Shown here piece by piece: positions 26,150 through 35,861 of a stretch of DNA of 64,000 bases. Under the pieces are notes generated by a model. The model searched no databases and was not told where the DNA came from. It saw only the letters and a program-made list of their open reading frames with translations. The position numbers were made by a program, and so were the translations under genes. Source of the stretch: Butyrivibrio hungatei NK4A153 (lineage in GTDB: Bacteria; Bacillota; Clostridia; Lachnospirales; Lachnospiraceae); NCBI RefSeq assembly GCF_000424465.1, contig NZ_KE384196.1:149071-213070 (forward strand). Reading direction: 5' to 3'. Positions within the stretch are counted from its first letter, which is position 1. Each line of letters begins with the position of its first letter.

Positions 26150-26236
26150 GTGAAAAATTAACGGAATCAATTAAGAAAACGCCATATTGTAATTCCATTC
26201 ATAATGGTGTATAACCATATTTATAAAAATTAAACA

Positions 26237-26325
26237 GACGGGAGCTTGTATTACAGGCTGAGAGGAAGGTGTGACCTTCGACCGAGAACCTGATTTGGAT
26301 AATGCCAACGTAGGGATGCCTTGTA
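26237..26325 (+). ncRNA. TPP (THI-box) riboswitch
   Basis: Contains the conserved blocks GGCTGAGAGG (26257-26266), GACC (26273-26276), ACCTGATTTGGATAATGCC and AACGTAGGGA in the right order and spacing of thi-box RNAs. It precedes the thiamine operon and a terminator, so TPP binding should end transcription early. The 11-mer GACGGGAGCTT at its 5' edge is repeated inside the terminator. Confidence 0.95.
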
Positions 26326-26341
26326 GAAATAGGAGATTTAT

Positions 26342-26376
26342 GCGGAAGCTTACCGGACGGGAGCTTCCGCTTTTTT
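26342..26376 (+). terminator. riboswitch-controlled terminator
   Basis: GCGGAAGCT (26342-26350) pairs with AGCTTCCGC (26362-26370) and is followed by six T. It lies just 3' of the riboswitch and 80 nt before thiW. Confidence 0.88.
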
Positions 26377-26455
26377 GATGCAAAAAAAGATGCCTCCGCC
26401 GGATGCTAAAGCACTATCGTGCATTGATTTTCAGGCCCGTCAAAAGGAGATTGAT

Positions 26456-26962
26456 ATGAAAAATCAAAAAGTATTGCTGAAAATGGTTACGCTTGCTATG
26501 TTTGTCGCGCTTGGAGTTGTGATTTCTCCGATACTTCGTGTTGAGGGAATGTGCCCTATGGCGCATCTTATCAATATCACGTGCGCTGTGTTTATGGGGC
26601 CTGTGTATGCCTTTACATGTGCGGTTTTGATCGGCGTGATAAGAATGACGACGATGGGGATTCCGCCGCTTGCGCTTACGGGTGCGGTGTTTGGCGCGGC
26701 TCTTTCCGGAATTTTGTATAAGCTTTCAAAGGGCAAGATTATAGCAGCGGTTATCGGCGAGATTATCGGAACCGGAATTATCGGTGCGATCGTATCATAT
26801 CCTGTTATGACTTATCTTTGGGGCAAAACTGGGCTAACACTTTTCTTCTATGTCCCTTCATTTATCATGGGAACGCTCATAGGTGGAAGCATTGCGTACC
26901 TTCTGCTTAAGAGGCTTGCCGCTACGGGAATGCTTAGAAAGATACAGGATAGCCTTATATGA
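26456..26962 (+). CDS. thiW: ThiW, thiazole-specific ECF transporter S component
   Basis: 168 residues, about five transmembrane helices. Contains the family's substrate-site pattern GVVISPILRVEGMCPMAHLI, and VRMTTMGIPP-type (here IRMTTMGIPPLALTGAVFGA) at residue 60-80. ThiW captures hydroxyethylthiazole, which ThiM then phosphorylates; the coding end overlaps thiM by 4 nt. The shared ATPase and T subunits are not in the window. ATG 26456 has AAAGGAGA upstream and is preferred over an ATG at 26375 inside the terminator region. Confidence 0.88.
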   Translation: MKNQKVLLKMVTLAMFVALGVVISPILRVEGMCPMAHLINITCAVFMGPVYAFTCAVLIGVIRMTTMGIPPLALTGAVFGAALSGILYKLSKGKIIAAVIGEIIGTGIIGAIVSYPVMTYLWGKTGLTLFFYVPSFIMGTLIGGSIAYLLLKRLAATGMLRKIQDSLI

Positions 26963-27744
26963 AAACAAACATCTGCAAACAACTAAAAGAACAATCGCCC
27001 CTAATTCACTGCATCACTAACCCAATCTCAATAATGCAGTGTGCCAACGCCGTGCTTCTTCTTGGTGCAAGACCGATAATGGCGGAGCATCCCGATGAAG
27101 TTCGTGAGATTACGGCAAGTGCGAAAGCTCTTTTGCTCAACTTCGGAAACGTAACGAGGGACAGGCTTGAGGCGATGGCTGTATCTTATGATGAGGCGAT
27201 GAAAAAAGAGATGCCTGTCGTGATAGATGCGGTGGGTGTTTCGTGCTCGGAGCTTCGAAGAAACATCGTAAAAAAGATGACAGGTAAAAGAAATCCTAAA
27301 GCTCCGATGCTGATAAAAGGCAATTACTCTGAGATACGGGCTCTTTTCGACATCGACTATAAATCATCAGGAGTTGATGCGGATAAGAAGCTCACATTCG
27401 AAGAGACAATCAACATCGCCAAGGAACTTGCAAATAACCTTAATGCCATAGTTCTTGCAAGCGGAGAAAAAGACATAGTAACAGACGGCAGCAGAACGGC
27501 GGTTATCGAGAACGGAACGAAAAAGCTCGGTAGCATAACCGGAACGGGATGTATGCTCGGAGCAGTGTGCGCAAGTTTTTTTGCGGTAGATACAAGTATT
27601 GAAGCGGTTGTGAATGCGACGTCGGCTTTTGGGATAAGCGGAGAGAACGCAGAGGGCAACATGTTCCTGATGCGATTGTTTGACGCTATCGCGGAGATAA
27701 ATGACGACATCATTGAAGAAAGGAAGAAAGTTACATGGTACTAG
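26959..27744 (+). CDS. thiM: hydroxyethylthiazole kinase
   Basis: Phosphorylates salvaged 4-methyl-5-hydroxyethylthiazole. 261 residues of the ribokinase-like fold: SPLIHCITNPISIMQCANA opening, LNFGNVTRDR, DAVGVSCSELRR, KGNYSEIRAL and the ATP/anion-hole motif SITGTGCMLGAVCASF near 190. It overlaps thiW by 4 nt and thiE by 10 nt, so translation is coupled. Confidence 0.95.
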   Translation: MKTNICKQLKEQSPLIHCITNPISIMQCANAVLLLGARPIMAEHPDEVREITASAKALLLNFGNVTRDRLEAMAVSYDEAMKKEMPVVIDAVGVSCSELRRNIVKKMTGKRNPKAPMLIKGNYSEIRALFDIDYKSSGVDADKKLTFEETINIAKELANNLNAIVLASGEKDIVTDGSRTAVIENGTKKLGSITGTGCMLGAVCASFFAVDTSIEAVVNATSAFGISGENAEGNMFLMRLFDAIAEINDDIIEERKKVTWY

Positions 27745-28367
27745 ACAGAAAGCAGCTTAAGCTCTACCTTGTCACGGACAGCACGGATAAGAGCGACGAA
27801 GAATTCCTTAAAGCTCTTGAAGAGGCGATAGAAGGCGGTGTTACCTTTGTCCAGATCAGGGAAAAAAATAAGTCGACAGCGGAGTATATAAATCTCGTAA
27901 GTAAGGCGCTTGAAATCACAAGAAAGCACAATGTGCCGCTTATCGTTGATGACAGAGTTGATGTCGTTCTTGCGACAGGCGCAGACGGAGTACATGTCGG
28001 AAGAGAGGATATGCCTGTTGAGACGGCAAGAAAGATTCTGGGAAAAGACAAGATAGTTGGCGCAACAACCAAGACTGTCGAGCAGGCACTTGCAGCGTAC
28101 AAAGCAGGTGCGGATTATCTGGGTGTGGGTGCGATATATCCGACAACGACAAAGGTAAAAACGATTCTTACTTCAACTGAAACTTTAAATGATATCTGCA
28201 ATGCGGTGCCGATTCCGGCAAATGCGATAGGCGGGCTAAATAAAGACAACCTTGGTGTATTAAAAGGCATTCCGATTGCCGGAATCTGCGTAGTGTCTGC
28301 GATCATGAAATCTGAGTCGCCAAGGGAAGCGGCGCAGGGACTTATTAAAGCGATTGAAGAGTTGTGA
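27735..28367 (+). CDS. thiE: thiamine-phosphate synthase
   Basis: Joins HMP-PP and thiazole phosphate to make thiamine monophosphate. 210 residues of the TIM-barrel family: YLVTDSTDKSDEEFL, the FVQIREKNKSTAEYI pyrophosphate site, VPLIVDDRVDVVLATGADGVHVG, GADYLGVGAIYPTTTK and ANAIGGLNKDN. It overlaps thiM by 10 nt. The first-choice ATG 27735 leaves a normal length. Confidence 0.96.
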   Translation: MVLDRKQLKLYLVTDSTDKSDEEFLKALEEAIEGGVTFVQIREKNKSTAEYINLVSKALEITRKHNVPLIVDDRVDVVLATGADGVHVGREDMPVETARKILGKDKIVGATTKTVEQALAAYKAGADYLGVGAIYPTTTKVKTILTSTETLNDICNAVPIPANAIGGLNKDNLGVLKGIPIAGICVVSAIMKSESPREAAQGLIKAIEEL

Positions 28368-28455
28368 TTATATATAAATGCGAATAAAAGCTATTTATCA
28401 ATGAAAAATGCAGATTATTGCATATCAGAAATTATACGATCGGGAGAGATTTTCA

Positions 28456-29235
28456 ATGAAAGTAGTTTTATCTATAGCGGGAAGCGACAGTAGCGGCGGA
28501 GCCGGCATTCAGGCAGATCTTAAGACAATGACCGCACACAAAGTATACGGAATGACTGCGATAACGGCGCTCACAGCTCAGAACACAACAGGGGTTACGG
28601 ATATTATGGAGGCAAGTCCCGAGTTCCTTGGGGAGCAGATTGAAGCTTGCCTTAGTGACATTCCGTGCGATGCGGCCAAGATCGGAATGCTTCCGTCTGC
28701 AGAGCAGGTTAAGGTGGTGCACGAAAAGCTCACCAAGTATAAGGTAAAAAATCTTGTTGTGGATCCGGTGATGGTTGCTACAAGCGGCAGCAGCCTTATG
28801 AAGGATTCGACAGCCGAGGTTATGGCGAGGCTTCTTTTTCCCATAAGTCGTGTTATAACGCCCAACATACCTGAAGCTCAGGCACTTACGGGACTTAAGA
28901 TAACATCGAGAAAAGATATGGAAAAAGCTGCGGAAGAACTTGGAAATGAGAGCGGATGTGCGGTTCTTTTAAAGGGCGGCCACAGCATAGAAGATGCCAG
29001 CGATGTTCTTTATGAGAACGGGAAGCTTACGTGGTTCGAGGGAAAAAGAATTGAGAGCAGCAATACTCACGGAACGGGATGCACACTCTCAAGTGCGATA
29101 GCTTCAAACCTTGCACTTGGTTTGAATCTCGAAGATGCTATACGAAATGCAAAAGCATATATCTCTGATGCAATCGCGTCGGGACTTAATCTGGGAAAGG
29201 GTTCGGGACCACTTGATCACATGGTGGATTTATGA
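28456..29235 (+). CDS. thiD: HMP/HMP-P kinase
   Basis: Phosphorylates hydroxymethylpyrimidine (phosphate) to the diphosphate. 259 residues: SIAGSDSSGGAGIQADLKT opening, KIGMLPSAEQV, VVDPVMVATSGSSLM, and the catalytic NTHGTGCTLSSAIASNLALG near 207. ATG 28456 follows CGGGAGAG and is preferred over an in-frame ATG at 28408. It sits in the thiamine operon between thiE and thiS. Confidence 0.96.
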   Translation: MKVVLSIAGSDSSGGAGIQADLKTMTAHKVYGMTAITALTAQNTTGVTDIMEASPEFLGEQIEACLSDIPCDAAKIGMLPSAEQVKVVHEKLTKYKVKNLVVDPVMVATSGSSLMKDSTAEVMARLLFPISRVITPNIPEAQALTGLKITSRKDMEKAAEELGNESGCAVLLKGGHSIEDASDVLYENGKLTWFEGKRIESSNTHGTGCTLSSAIASNLALGLNLEDAIRNAKAYISDAIASGLNLGKGSGPLDHMVDL

Positions 29236-29258
29236 AATAGGAGTAAGCAGGAGGGTAT

Positions 29259-29453
29259 ATGGTCAAAATAAACGGAGAAGAATACCAATATGAAAACAAG
29301 CAGCTGACTGCGGTTCTTGAGGAACTTAATTACGACAAGGCCAGGATTGCTGTTGAGATCAATGAAGAAATCGTACCAAAGGTATGTTACGATGCTACTG
29401 TTCTTAAGGACGGAGATATCGTAGAAGTTGTGAGCTTTGTGGGAGGTGGCTGA
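29259..29453 (+). CDS. thiS: sulfur carrier protein ThiS
   Basis: 64-residue beta-grasp protein ending in GlyGly (VSFVGGG), the site that is adenylated by ThiF and carries thiocarboxylate sulfur to ThiG. The middle has VAVEINEEIVPK. The stop codon lies immediately before thiF. GGAGGGT precedes the ATG. Confidence 0.95.
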   Translation: MVKINGEEYQYENKQLTAVLEELNYDKARIAVEINEEIVPKVCYDATVLKDGDIVEVVSFVGGG

Positions 29454-29454
29454 T

Positions 29455-30090
29455 ATGACACCGACGAGAGAGGAGTTCCATAATGCGCTCATAGAGCGGC
29501 ACGGAGCCGAGAATCAAAAGAAATTTGACAAGGCGACAGTGGCAATCTGCGGACTTGGAGGGCTCGGTTCCAATATTGCTATATGCCTTGCAAGAGCGGG
29601 AGTTGGAAAGCTGATTCTTATCGACTTTGATAAAGTCGACATAACCAATCTTCACAGGCAACAGTATAAGGCTGCGCAGGTTGGAATGCCAAAGGCACAG
29701 GCTCTTTCAGATAATCTGAAAGAAATAAATCCATATATAACCATCGAGACGCATAACACGAAAGTCACAGAAGAAAATGTCATCGAACTTACAAAAGACG
29801 CAGACTTAGTCTGCGAGGCATTTGATAAGGCAGAGAACAAAGCAATGCTTGTAAATGCGATACTTGAAAATGCTCCCGAAAAGTACCTTGTATCAAGCTC
29901 CGGAATGGCGGGCTTTGGAAGTGCCAATCTTATTAAGACAAAAAAGATCTCGAAAAGGTTCTTTTTATCCGGAGATTCCGTTAGTGACGTAAATGACGGC
30001 ATAGGATTGATCTCTTCGAGAGTGATGGTGTGTGCAGCACACGAAGCACATATGGCGCTGCGCATATTGATGGGAGAAACGGAAACGTGA
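29455..30090 (+). CDS. thiF: ThiF, ThiS adenylyltransferase
   Basis: 211 residues of the E1-like family: Rossmann motif VAICGLGGLGSNIAICLARAG near residue 30, LILIDFDKVDITNLHRQQYK, KAQALSDNLKEINPY and AFDKAENKAMLVNAI. It activates the ThiS C-terminus with ATP. There is no rhodanese or C-terminal zinc domain, so sulfur must come from another donor. ATG 29455 is one base after the thiS stop and is preferred because GGGAGGTGG is just upstream. Confidence 0.93.
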   Translation: MTPTREEFHNALIERHGAENQKKFDKATVAICGLGGLGSNIAICLARAGVGKLILIDFDKVDITNLHRQQYKAAQVGMPKAQALSDNLKEINPYITIETHNTKVTEENVIELTKDADLVCEAFDKAENKAMLVNAILENAPEKYLVSSSGMAGFGSANLIKTKKISKRFFLSGDSVSDVNDGIGLISSRVMVCAAHEAHMALRILMGETET

Positions 30091-30179
30091 ATGATTTGAT
30101 GAGCTGACAAGCCGAGTTTTAGCAGACAATGAAGAATTCAAATCGGCAATATTACAGCACATCGGGTAGGAGAAGGAAA

Positions 30180-30947
30180 ATGACAGAAGACAAACTTATT
30201 ATCGGAGGAAAAGAATTTAATTCGAGATTCATTCTCGGATCTGGAAAGTACTCGATGAAACTTATCGAGGCTGCAACACGTGATGCGGGCGCTGAGATAA
30301 TCACGCTTGCAGTAAGACGAACAAATACGAAGGATGAGGAGAACATTCTGGATTTTATTCCCAAGAATGTTACGCTCCTTCCAAATACGAGCGGAGCAAG
30401 AGATGCAAAAGAGGCAGTGCGTATAGCCAGACTTGCAAGAGAGCTTGGCTGCGGTGATTTTGTAAAGATCGAGATCATGCGCGATACGAAATATCTTTTG
30501 CCCGACAATTATGAAACTATCAAAGCGACGGAGATACTTGCAAAAGAAGGATTTGTGGTAATGCCTTACATGTACCCGGACCTCAATGTTGCGAGAGAAC
30601 TTAAGGAAGCGGGAGCAGCGTCAATCATGCCGCTTGCTTCACCTATAGGCTCAAATAAGGGACTTGCTACAAAAGAATTTATACAGATCCTTATTGATGA
30701 GATAGACCTGCCGATAATTGTTGACGCAGGAATCGGAAGACCCTCGCATGCCTGCGAAGCAATGGAGATGGGAGCTGCCGCGATCATGGCGAACACAGCG
30801 CTTGCAACAGCCGGAAATCTGACACTTATGGCATCAGCTTTTAAAGATGCCATTGAAGCCGGAAGAAAGGCATATCTTGCCGGAGTAGGAAGAGTTCTGA
30901 CAAGAGGCGCCAGCGCTTCCGACCCTCTTACGGGATTCTTGCATTAG
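30180..30947 (+). CDS. thiG: thiazole synthase
   Basis: Builds the thiazole phosphate ring from DXP, dehydroglycine and ThiS-thiocarboxylate. 255 residues of TIM-barrel fold: the opening [17 protein letters not shown] with the lysine-containing region, [52 protein letters not shown] (quoted in part) and the phosphate site [21 protein letters not shown] 30180 follows AGGAGAAGG; a 90-nt gap after thiF holds no regulatory element that I could recognise. Confidence 0.95.
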   Translation: MTEDKLIIGGKEFNSRFILGSGKYSMKLIEAATRDAGAEIITLAVRRTNTKDEENILDFIPKNVTLLPNTSGARDAKEAVRIARLARELGCGDFVKIEIMRDTKYLLPDNYETIKATEILAKEGFVVMPYMYPDLNVARELKEAGAASIMPLASPIGSNKGLATKEFIQILIDEIDLPIIVDAGIGRPSHACEAMEMGAAAIMANTALATAGNLTLMASAFKDAIEAGRKAYLAGVGRVLTRGASASDPLTGFLH

Positions 30948-31010
30948 TGATGCTGTTATAAAATATTTCGACTTTTGTACAGAATGGACAGCAACACTAA
31001 GGAGGAAGAT

Positions 31011-32264
31011 ATGGAAAATCATTTTTTGATTGATTCGGATGAATTGTCCGAGGCGGGACTTGAGCGCAAACACAGGATTGAGAACGATCCTTCGTTCAGG
31101 ACGGATCACATGGCTTATCTGCCCGGAATGGACGTGATCGAATCCGATGTTTGCAAGAATGTAATGGAGCACTTTGAGTCATATGATTACAGCAAGTATA
31201 CGGCGAAAGATGTCAGAAGAGCGCTTGATAGCGAGAGATGTTCGATTGAAGATTTCAAAGCACTTCTTTCACCTGCGGCGGAGCCTTTTCTTGAGCAGAT
31301 GGCTGAGAAAGCACAGCGCGAGACGAGCAAGCACTTTGGGAATACGGTATATCTTTTTACCCCGATATATATTGCAAATTATTGCGAGAACTACTGCGTT
31401 TACTGCGGATTCAACTGCTATAACAGGATTAAAAGAATGAAGCTGTCATACGAGCAGATTGAACACGAAATGAAGGTCATCGCAGACAGCGGAATGGAAG
31501 AAATCCTGATTCTTACGGGAGAGAGCCCCGCCAATTCGGATATTGAGTATATCGGAGAGGCATGTAAGATCGCGAGGAAGTATTTCCGAATGGTCGGAAT
31601 TGAGATTTATCCCGTGAATGTCAAAGACTATAAGTATCTTCATGAATGCGGCGTCGATTATGTCACTGTATTTCAGGAAACTTATGATACAGTCAGATAT
31701 GAACAGCTGCATCTTATGGGCAACAAGAGAGTCTGGCCGTATAGGTTCGATGCACAGGAGAGGGCACTTATGGGCGGCATGCGCGGCGTAGCTTTTTCTG
31801 CGCTTTTGGGGCTTTCGGATTTCAGGAAAGATGCGCTTGCTTCGGCGCTTCATGTATATTTTTTGCAAAGAAAATATCCTTATGCCGAGATGTCTTTGTC
31901 ATGCCCAAGGCTTCGTCCCATCATCAACAACGAGACCATAAATCCGCTTGATGTAGGCGAGAGACAGCTTTGCCAGATACTTTGCGCATACAGGATATTC
32001 CTGCCGTTTTGCGGAATAACGGTTTCGTCGAGAGAAACGGCGGAATTTAGAAACGGCATAGTGAAGATTGCGGCAACCAAGGTTTCTGCAGGAGTTTCGA
32101 CGGGAATCGGTGACCACGAACAGAAGTATTCGGGAAAAGAAAAAGGCGAAGAAGCCGGAGATGAGCAGTTTGAAATATCGGACGGACGAAGCCTTAACAG
32201 AATGTATAAGGATATTGAAAGCGAAGGGCTTCAGCCGGTTTACAACGACTACGTATACGTATGA
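31011..32264 (+). CDS. thiH: ThiH, radical SAM dehydroglycine synthase
   Basis: Cleaves tyrosine to dehydroglycine for ThiG; the anaerobic alternative to glycine oxidase. 417 residues with the radical SAM cluster motif YCENYCVYCGF (C-x3-C-x2-C), LTGESPANSDIEYI, VGIEIYPVNVKDYKYLHECG and the C-terminal LNRMYKDIESEGLQPVYNDY. The oxygen-sensitive route fits an anaerobe. AAGGAGGAAG precedes ATG 31011. Confidence 0.95.
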   Translation: MENHFLIDSDELSEAGLERKHRIENDPSFRTDHMAYLPGMDVIESDVCKNVMEHFESYDYSKYTAKDVRRALDSERCSIEDFKALLSPAAEPFLEQMAEKAQRETSKHFGNTVYLFTPIYIANYCENYCVYCGFNCYNRIKRMKLSYEQIEHEMKVIADSGMEEILILTGESPANSDIEYIGEACKIARKYFRMVGIEIYPVNVKDYKYLHECGVDYVTVFQETYDTVRYEQLHLMGNKRVWPYRFDAQERALMGGMRGVAFSALLGLSDFRKDALASALHVYFLQRKYPYAEMSLSCPRLRPIINNETINPLDVGERQLCQILCAYRIFLPFCGITVSSRETAEFRNGIVKIAATKVSAGVSTGIGDHEQKYSGKEKGEEAGDEQFEISDGRSLNRMYKDIESEGLQPVYNDYVYV

Positions 32265-32372
32265 TATAGAATCGTGAGAACTTTGAAGAAACGGGGCAAT
32301 TCGAATATCAAACATGGAAAAATCAGTTTATTACACCATAAATATAAAAAATCAGAATAGGAGAAGGTTTTA

Positions 32373-33680
32373 ATGAGAGAGTATTCAACACAGATGGAGG
32401 CGGCACGCAAAGGAATCGTGACCAAGGAGATGGAGGCGGTTGCCAAGAAAGAGTATCGTGATACTGAGTTCATAAGAGCACTTGTTGCGGAAGGAAAGAT
32501 TGCGATTCCCGCAAATAAGAATCACAAATGTATCGATCCTGAGGGCGTTGGTTCAATGCTCAGAACTAAGATCAACGTAAACCTTGGTGTATCAAGAGAT
32601 TGCAAGGATTATGATATCGAGATGGAAAAGGTTATGGCCGCTGTAAACATGGGTGCTGAGGCTATTATGGACCTTTCAAGCCACGGAAATACACAGCCTT
32701 TCAGAAAAAAGCTTACAGAATCATGCCCTGCAATGATCGGAACGGTTCCCGTATATGACAGTGTTATTCACTATCAGAGGGATCTTGCTGAGCTTACGGC
32801 TAAGGATTTCATCGATGTTGTAAGACTTCATGCTGAGGACGGAGTTGACTTTGTCACACTTCACTGCGGAATTACAAGAAAGACGATTGAGCAGATCAAG
32901 AAGCACAAGAGAAAAATGAATATCGTATCAAGAGGTGGTTCTCTTGTATTTGCATGGATGTGTATGACGGGTAACGAGAATCCTTTTTATGAGTATTATG
33001 ATGAAATTCTTGAGATCTGCAGAGAGTATGACGTTACAATCTCACTCGGAGATGCGTGCAGACCCGGATGCCTTGCGGATGCGAGCGATGTTTGCCAGAT
33101 AGAGGAACTTGTAAGGCTCGGCGAGCTTACCAAGAGAGCTTGGGAAAAAGATGTTCAGGTAATGGTTGAAGGTCCCGGACACATGCCTATGGATCAGATA
33201 GAAGCCAACATGAAGATTCAGAACACAATCTGTATGGGAGCTCCTTTCTATGTACTTGGCCCTCTTGTTACGGATATTGCACCAGGATACGATCACATCA
33301 CATCCGCTATCGGAGGAGCTATCGCTGCAGCATCGGGAGCAGCGTTCCTTTGCTACGTTACACCCGCTGAACACCTTGCACTTCCAAATGTCGACGACGT
33401 TAAGCAGGGAATCATTGCTTCCAAGATTGCAGCTCACGCAGCTGATATTGCAAAGAAGATTCCTCATGCAATGGATGTGGACAACAAGATGGGTGATGCG
33501 AGAAGAGTGCTTGACTGGGATAAGCAGTGGGAGTGCGCACTTGATCCCGAGACTGCAAAGAAGATAAGAGACGAAAGGTCTCCCGAGTTTGACGATACAT
33601 GCTCAATGTGCGGTAAGTTCTGTGCGGTACGAAGCATGAACAAAGCTCTTAACGGAGAGTATATTGATATATTGGGATAA
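32373..33680 (+). CDS. thiC: phosphomethylpyrimidine synthase
   Basis: Rearranges AIR to HMP-phosphate by radical chemistry. 435 residues: [17 protein letters not shown] opening, [56 protein letters not shown] and the C-terminal 4Fe-4S ligands in [16 protein letters not shown]. It is the last gene of the operon, 108 nt after thiH; no separate riboswitch precedes it. TAGGAGAAGG lies before ATG. Confidence 0.96.
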   Translation: MREYSTQMEAARKGIVTKEMEAVAKKEYRDTEFIRALVAEGKIAIPANKNHKCIDPEGVGSMLRTKINVNLGVSRDCKDYDIEMEKVMAAVNMGAEAIMDLSSHGNTQPFRKKLTESCPAMIGTVPVYDSVIHYQRDLAELTAKDFIDVVRLHAEDGVDFVTLHCGITRKTIEQIKKHKRKMNIVSRGGSLVFAWMCMTGNENPFYEYYDEILEICREYDVTISLGDACRPGCLADASDVCQIEELVRLGELTKRAWEKDVQVMVEGPGHMPMDQIEANMKIQNTICMGAPFYVLGPLVTDIAPGYDHITSAIGGAIAAASGAAFLCYVTPAEHLALPNVDDVKQGIIASKIAAHAADIAKKIPHAMDVDNKMGDARRVLDWDKQWECALDPETAKKIRDERSPEFDDTCSMCGKFCAVRSMNKALNGEYIDILG

Positions 33681-33698
33681 AAACTGAAAAGTATAGCG

Positions 33699-33745
33699 AC
33701 ATGGCAAAAAACATCAAGTAAAATGATTAATTTTGCCATGTTTTA
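33699..33745 (+). terminator. thi operon terminator
   Basis: ACATGGCAAAA (33699-33709) pairs with TTTTGCCATGT (33731-33741) and is followed by a T-rich stretch. Confidence 0.75.
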
Positions 33746-33845
33746 TTTGTGAAAAAATGTGATATCATAATATCCATCAACAAAACTGAGATATTTTAAT
33801 TCGATTATGATAAAAAATATCAAGAAATCAAGGAGCAGATGAATA

Positions 33846-35840
33846 ATGGATAATTGTCAGAAGTATCAGTGTCAGTACTATATGCCTCCTAAGGCAACAT
33901 ACAATTGGGTAACAAAGGATCATATCGAGACTCCCCCCATTTGGTGCAGTGTTGACTTAAGAGACGGAAATCAGGCGCTTATTGAGCCTATGAGTCTTGA
34001 GGAGAAGCTTGAATTCTTCACAATGCTTGTTAAGCTCGGCTTCAAGGAGATTGAGATTGGTTTCCCTGCAGCTTCTGTTACAGAATATGAATTTGCGAGA
34101 ACTTTGATTGAGAGAAATATGATTCCTGATGATGTTACGGTTCAGGTTCTTACACAGGCAAGAGAACATATTATCAAGAGAACATTTGAGGCTGTAAAGG
34201 GGGCTCCAAGAGCCATCATCCATCTTTATAACTCAACTTCCGTAGCACAGCGTGAGCAGGTGTTCAAAAAGGATAAGGATGAGGTCAAGAAGATCGCTGT
34301 TGAAGGAGCAAAGCTTCTCGATAAGCTCGCAAAAGAGACTGAAGGAAACTTCTCTTTTGAATACTCACCCGAAAGCTTCCCCGGAACAGAGGTTGATTAC
34401 GCTGTTGAAGTATGTAACGCTGTTCTTGATGTGTGGAAGCCCACAAAAGAAAACAAGGTAATAATCAACATTCCTACAACTGTTGAGAATGCAATGCCTC
34501 ACGTTTTTGCTACACAGGTTGAGTATATTCACAATTCACTTAAGTATCGTGATGCGGTAACTCTTTCTCTTCACCCTCATAATGACAGAGGAACCGGCGT
34601 CGGTGATGCGGAGCTCGGATGTCTTGCGGGGGCTGACAGAATTGAGGGAACTCTTTTCGGAAACGGTGAGAGAACAGGTAACGTTGATATCGTTACACTT
34701 GCCCTTAATATGTATTCGCACGGTGTAGATCCGGGGCTTGATTTTTCACACCTTCCACAGGTCGGTGAGACATATGAGAAACTTACAAGAATGCGTATTT
34801 ACGAGAGACAGCCTTATGCAGGACAGCTTGTCTTTACTGCATTTTCAGGTTCTCACCAGGATGCGATCTCCAAGGGATTCAACTGGCATGAACTTAAGAA
34901 AGACAACGGAATCTGGTCGGTTCCTTATCTTCCCATCGATCCCAAGGATATCGGAAGAGAGTACGACGGAGACGTTATCAGAATCAACAGCCAGTCAGGA
35001 AAAGGTGGCGTAAGCTATATTCTTAAGAATAATTATGGTATGATGGTTCCCAGAGAAATGCAGGAAGATGTCAGCTACACGATCAAAGACATTTCCGACA
35101 GAGAGCATGCGGAGCTTTCTCCCATGCGTATCTATCAGATCTTTGAGGATAAGTACGTTCACAACAATCATGTATTTAAGATTGATGAATGTCACTTCAA
35201 GCAGAAAGAGGGAATACTTGCAGAGGTTAAGTTAGATCATCTTGACGCCCAGCAGGTTGTTGAGGCAAACGGAAACGGACGTCTTGACGCTGTAAGTAAT
35301 GCCATCAAGCAGTACTTTGGAATAAAATACGAGCTTTCAACATATGAGGAGCACGCTCTTTCAAGAGGTTCTTCATCCAAGGCATGTACATATGTCGGAA
35401 TCACCGTTGAAGGCAAGAAGTACTGGGGAGTTGGAATTGACGAGGATATTATCAAATCTTCAATTAACGCTCTTGTTGTTGCCGTTAACCAGCTTGATGC
35501 CGTTAAGAACAACAAGGATGTGAGAGATGTGAGGATCAACGCGATCATGAATTATATTCAGGAGAATTATCTCACTATCACACTTGAAGATCTGTCCAAG
35601 CAGTTCTTCCTTTCAAAGCCTTATTTGTCCAAGTTCATCAAAGACAAGTCGGGAATGACTTTCGGTGAGAATGTAAAGCAGATAAGACTTAACAAGGCAA
35701 GTACTCTTTTGAGAAACGGAAACATGAAGGTCGAGAAAGTAGCTGAGGCATCCGGATACCAGAACGTTGAACATTTTAATCGTCTCTTTAAAGAGAGATT
35801 CGGAATGACTCCCGTTCAGTATCGTTGCAGCGAAAAATAA
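33846..35840 (+). CDS. leuA: 2-isopropylmalate synthase fused to an AraC-type DNA-binding domain
   Basis: 664 residues in one uninterrupted frame. Residues 1-430 are the LeuA2-type catalytic barrel ([12 protein letters not shown] with the metal-binding aspartate, [31 protein letters not shown]). Residues about 435-555 are the LeuA allosteric/dimer domain ([35 protein letters not shown]). Residues 562-664 are an AraC HTH domain with two helix-turn-helices ([20 protein letters not shown] and [20 protein letters not shown]) and the family ending [10 protein letters not shown]. LeuA normally stops after its regulatory domain. ATG 33846 has AGGAG 10 nt upstream. It has no leu neighbours in the window; a combined enzyme and leucine-sensing regulator is my inference. 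Confidence 0.93.
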   Translation: MDNCQKYQCQYYMPPKATYNWVTKDHIETPPIWCSVDLRDGNQALIEPMSLEEKLEFFTMLVKLGFKEIEIGFPAASVTEYEFARTLIERNMIPDDVTVQVLTQAREHIIKRTFEAVKGAPRAIIHLYNSTSVAQREQVFKKDKDEVKKIAVEGAKLLDKLAKETEGNFSFEYSPESFPGTEVDYAVEVCNAVLDVWKPTKENKVIINIPTTVENAMPHVFATQVEYIHNSLKYRDAVTLSLHPHNDRGTGVGDAELGCLAGADRIEGTLFGNGERTGNVDIVTLALNMYSHGVDPGLDFSHLPQVGETYEKLTRMRIYERQPYAGQLVFTAFSGSHQDAISKGFNWHELKKDNGIWSVPYLPIDPKDIGREYDGDVIRINSQSGKGGVSYILKNNYGMMVPREMQEDVSYTIKDISDREHAELSPMRIYQIFEDKYVHNNHVFKIDECHFKQKEGILAEVKLDHLDAQQVVEANGNGRLDAVSNAIKQYFGIKYELSTYEEHALSRGSSSKACTYVGITVEGKKYWGVGIDEDIIKSSINALVVAVNQLDAVKNNKDVRDVRINAIMNYIQENYLTITLEDLSKQFFLSKPYLSKFIKDKSGMTFGENVKQIRLNKASTLLRNGNMKVEKVAEASGYQNVEHFNRLFKERFGMTPVQYRCSEK

Positions 35841-35861
35841 AGATCGGATCAGGAAAAAAGA

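Noticed and set aside
32265..32372. Second TPP riboswitch before thiC
   Set aside because: The 108-nt gap lacks the THI-box blocks; thiC is read from the main operon.
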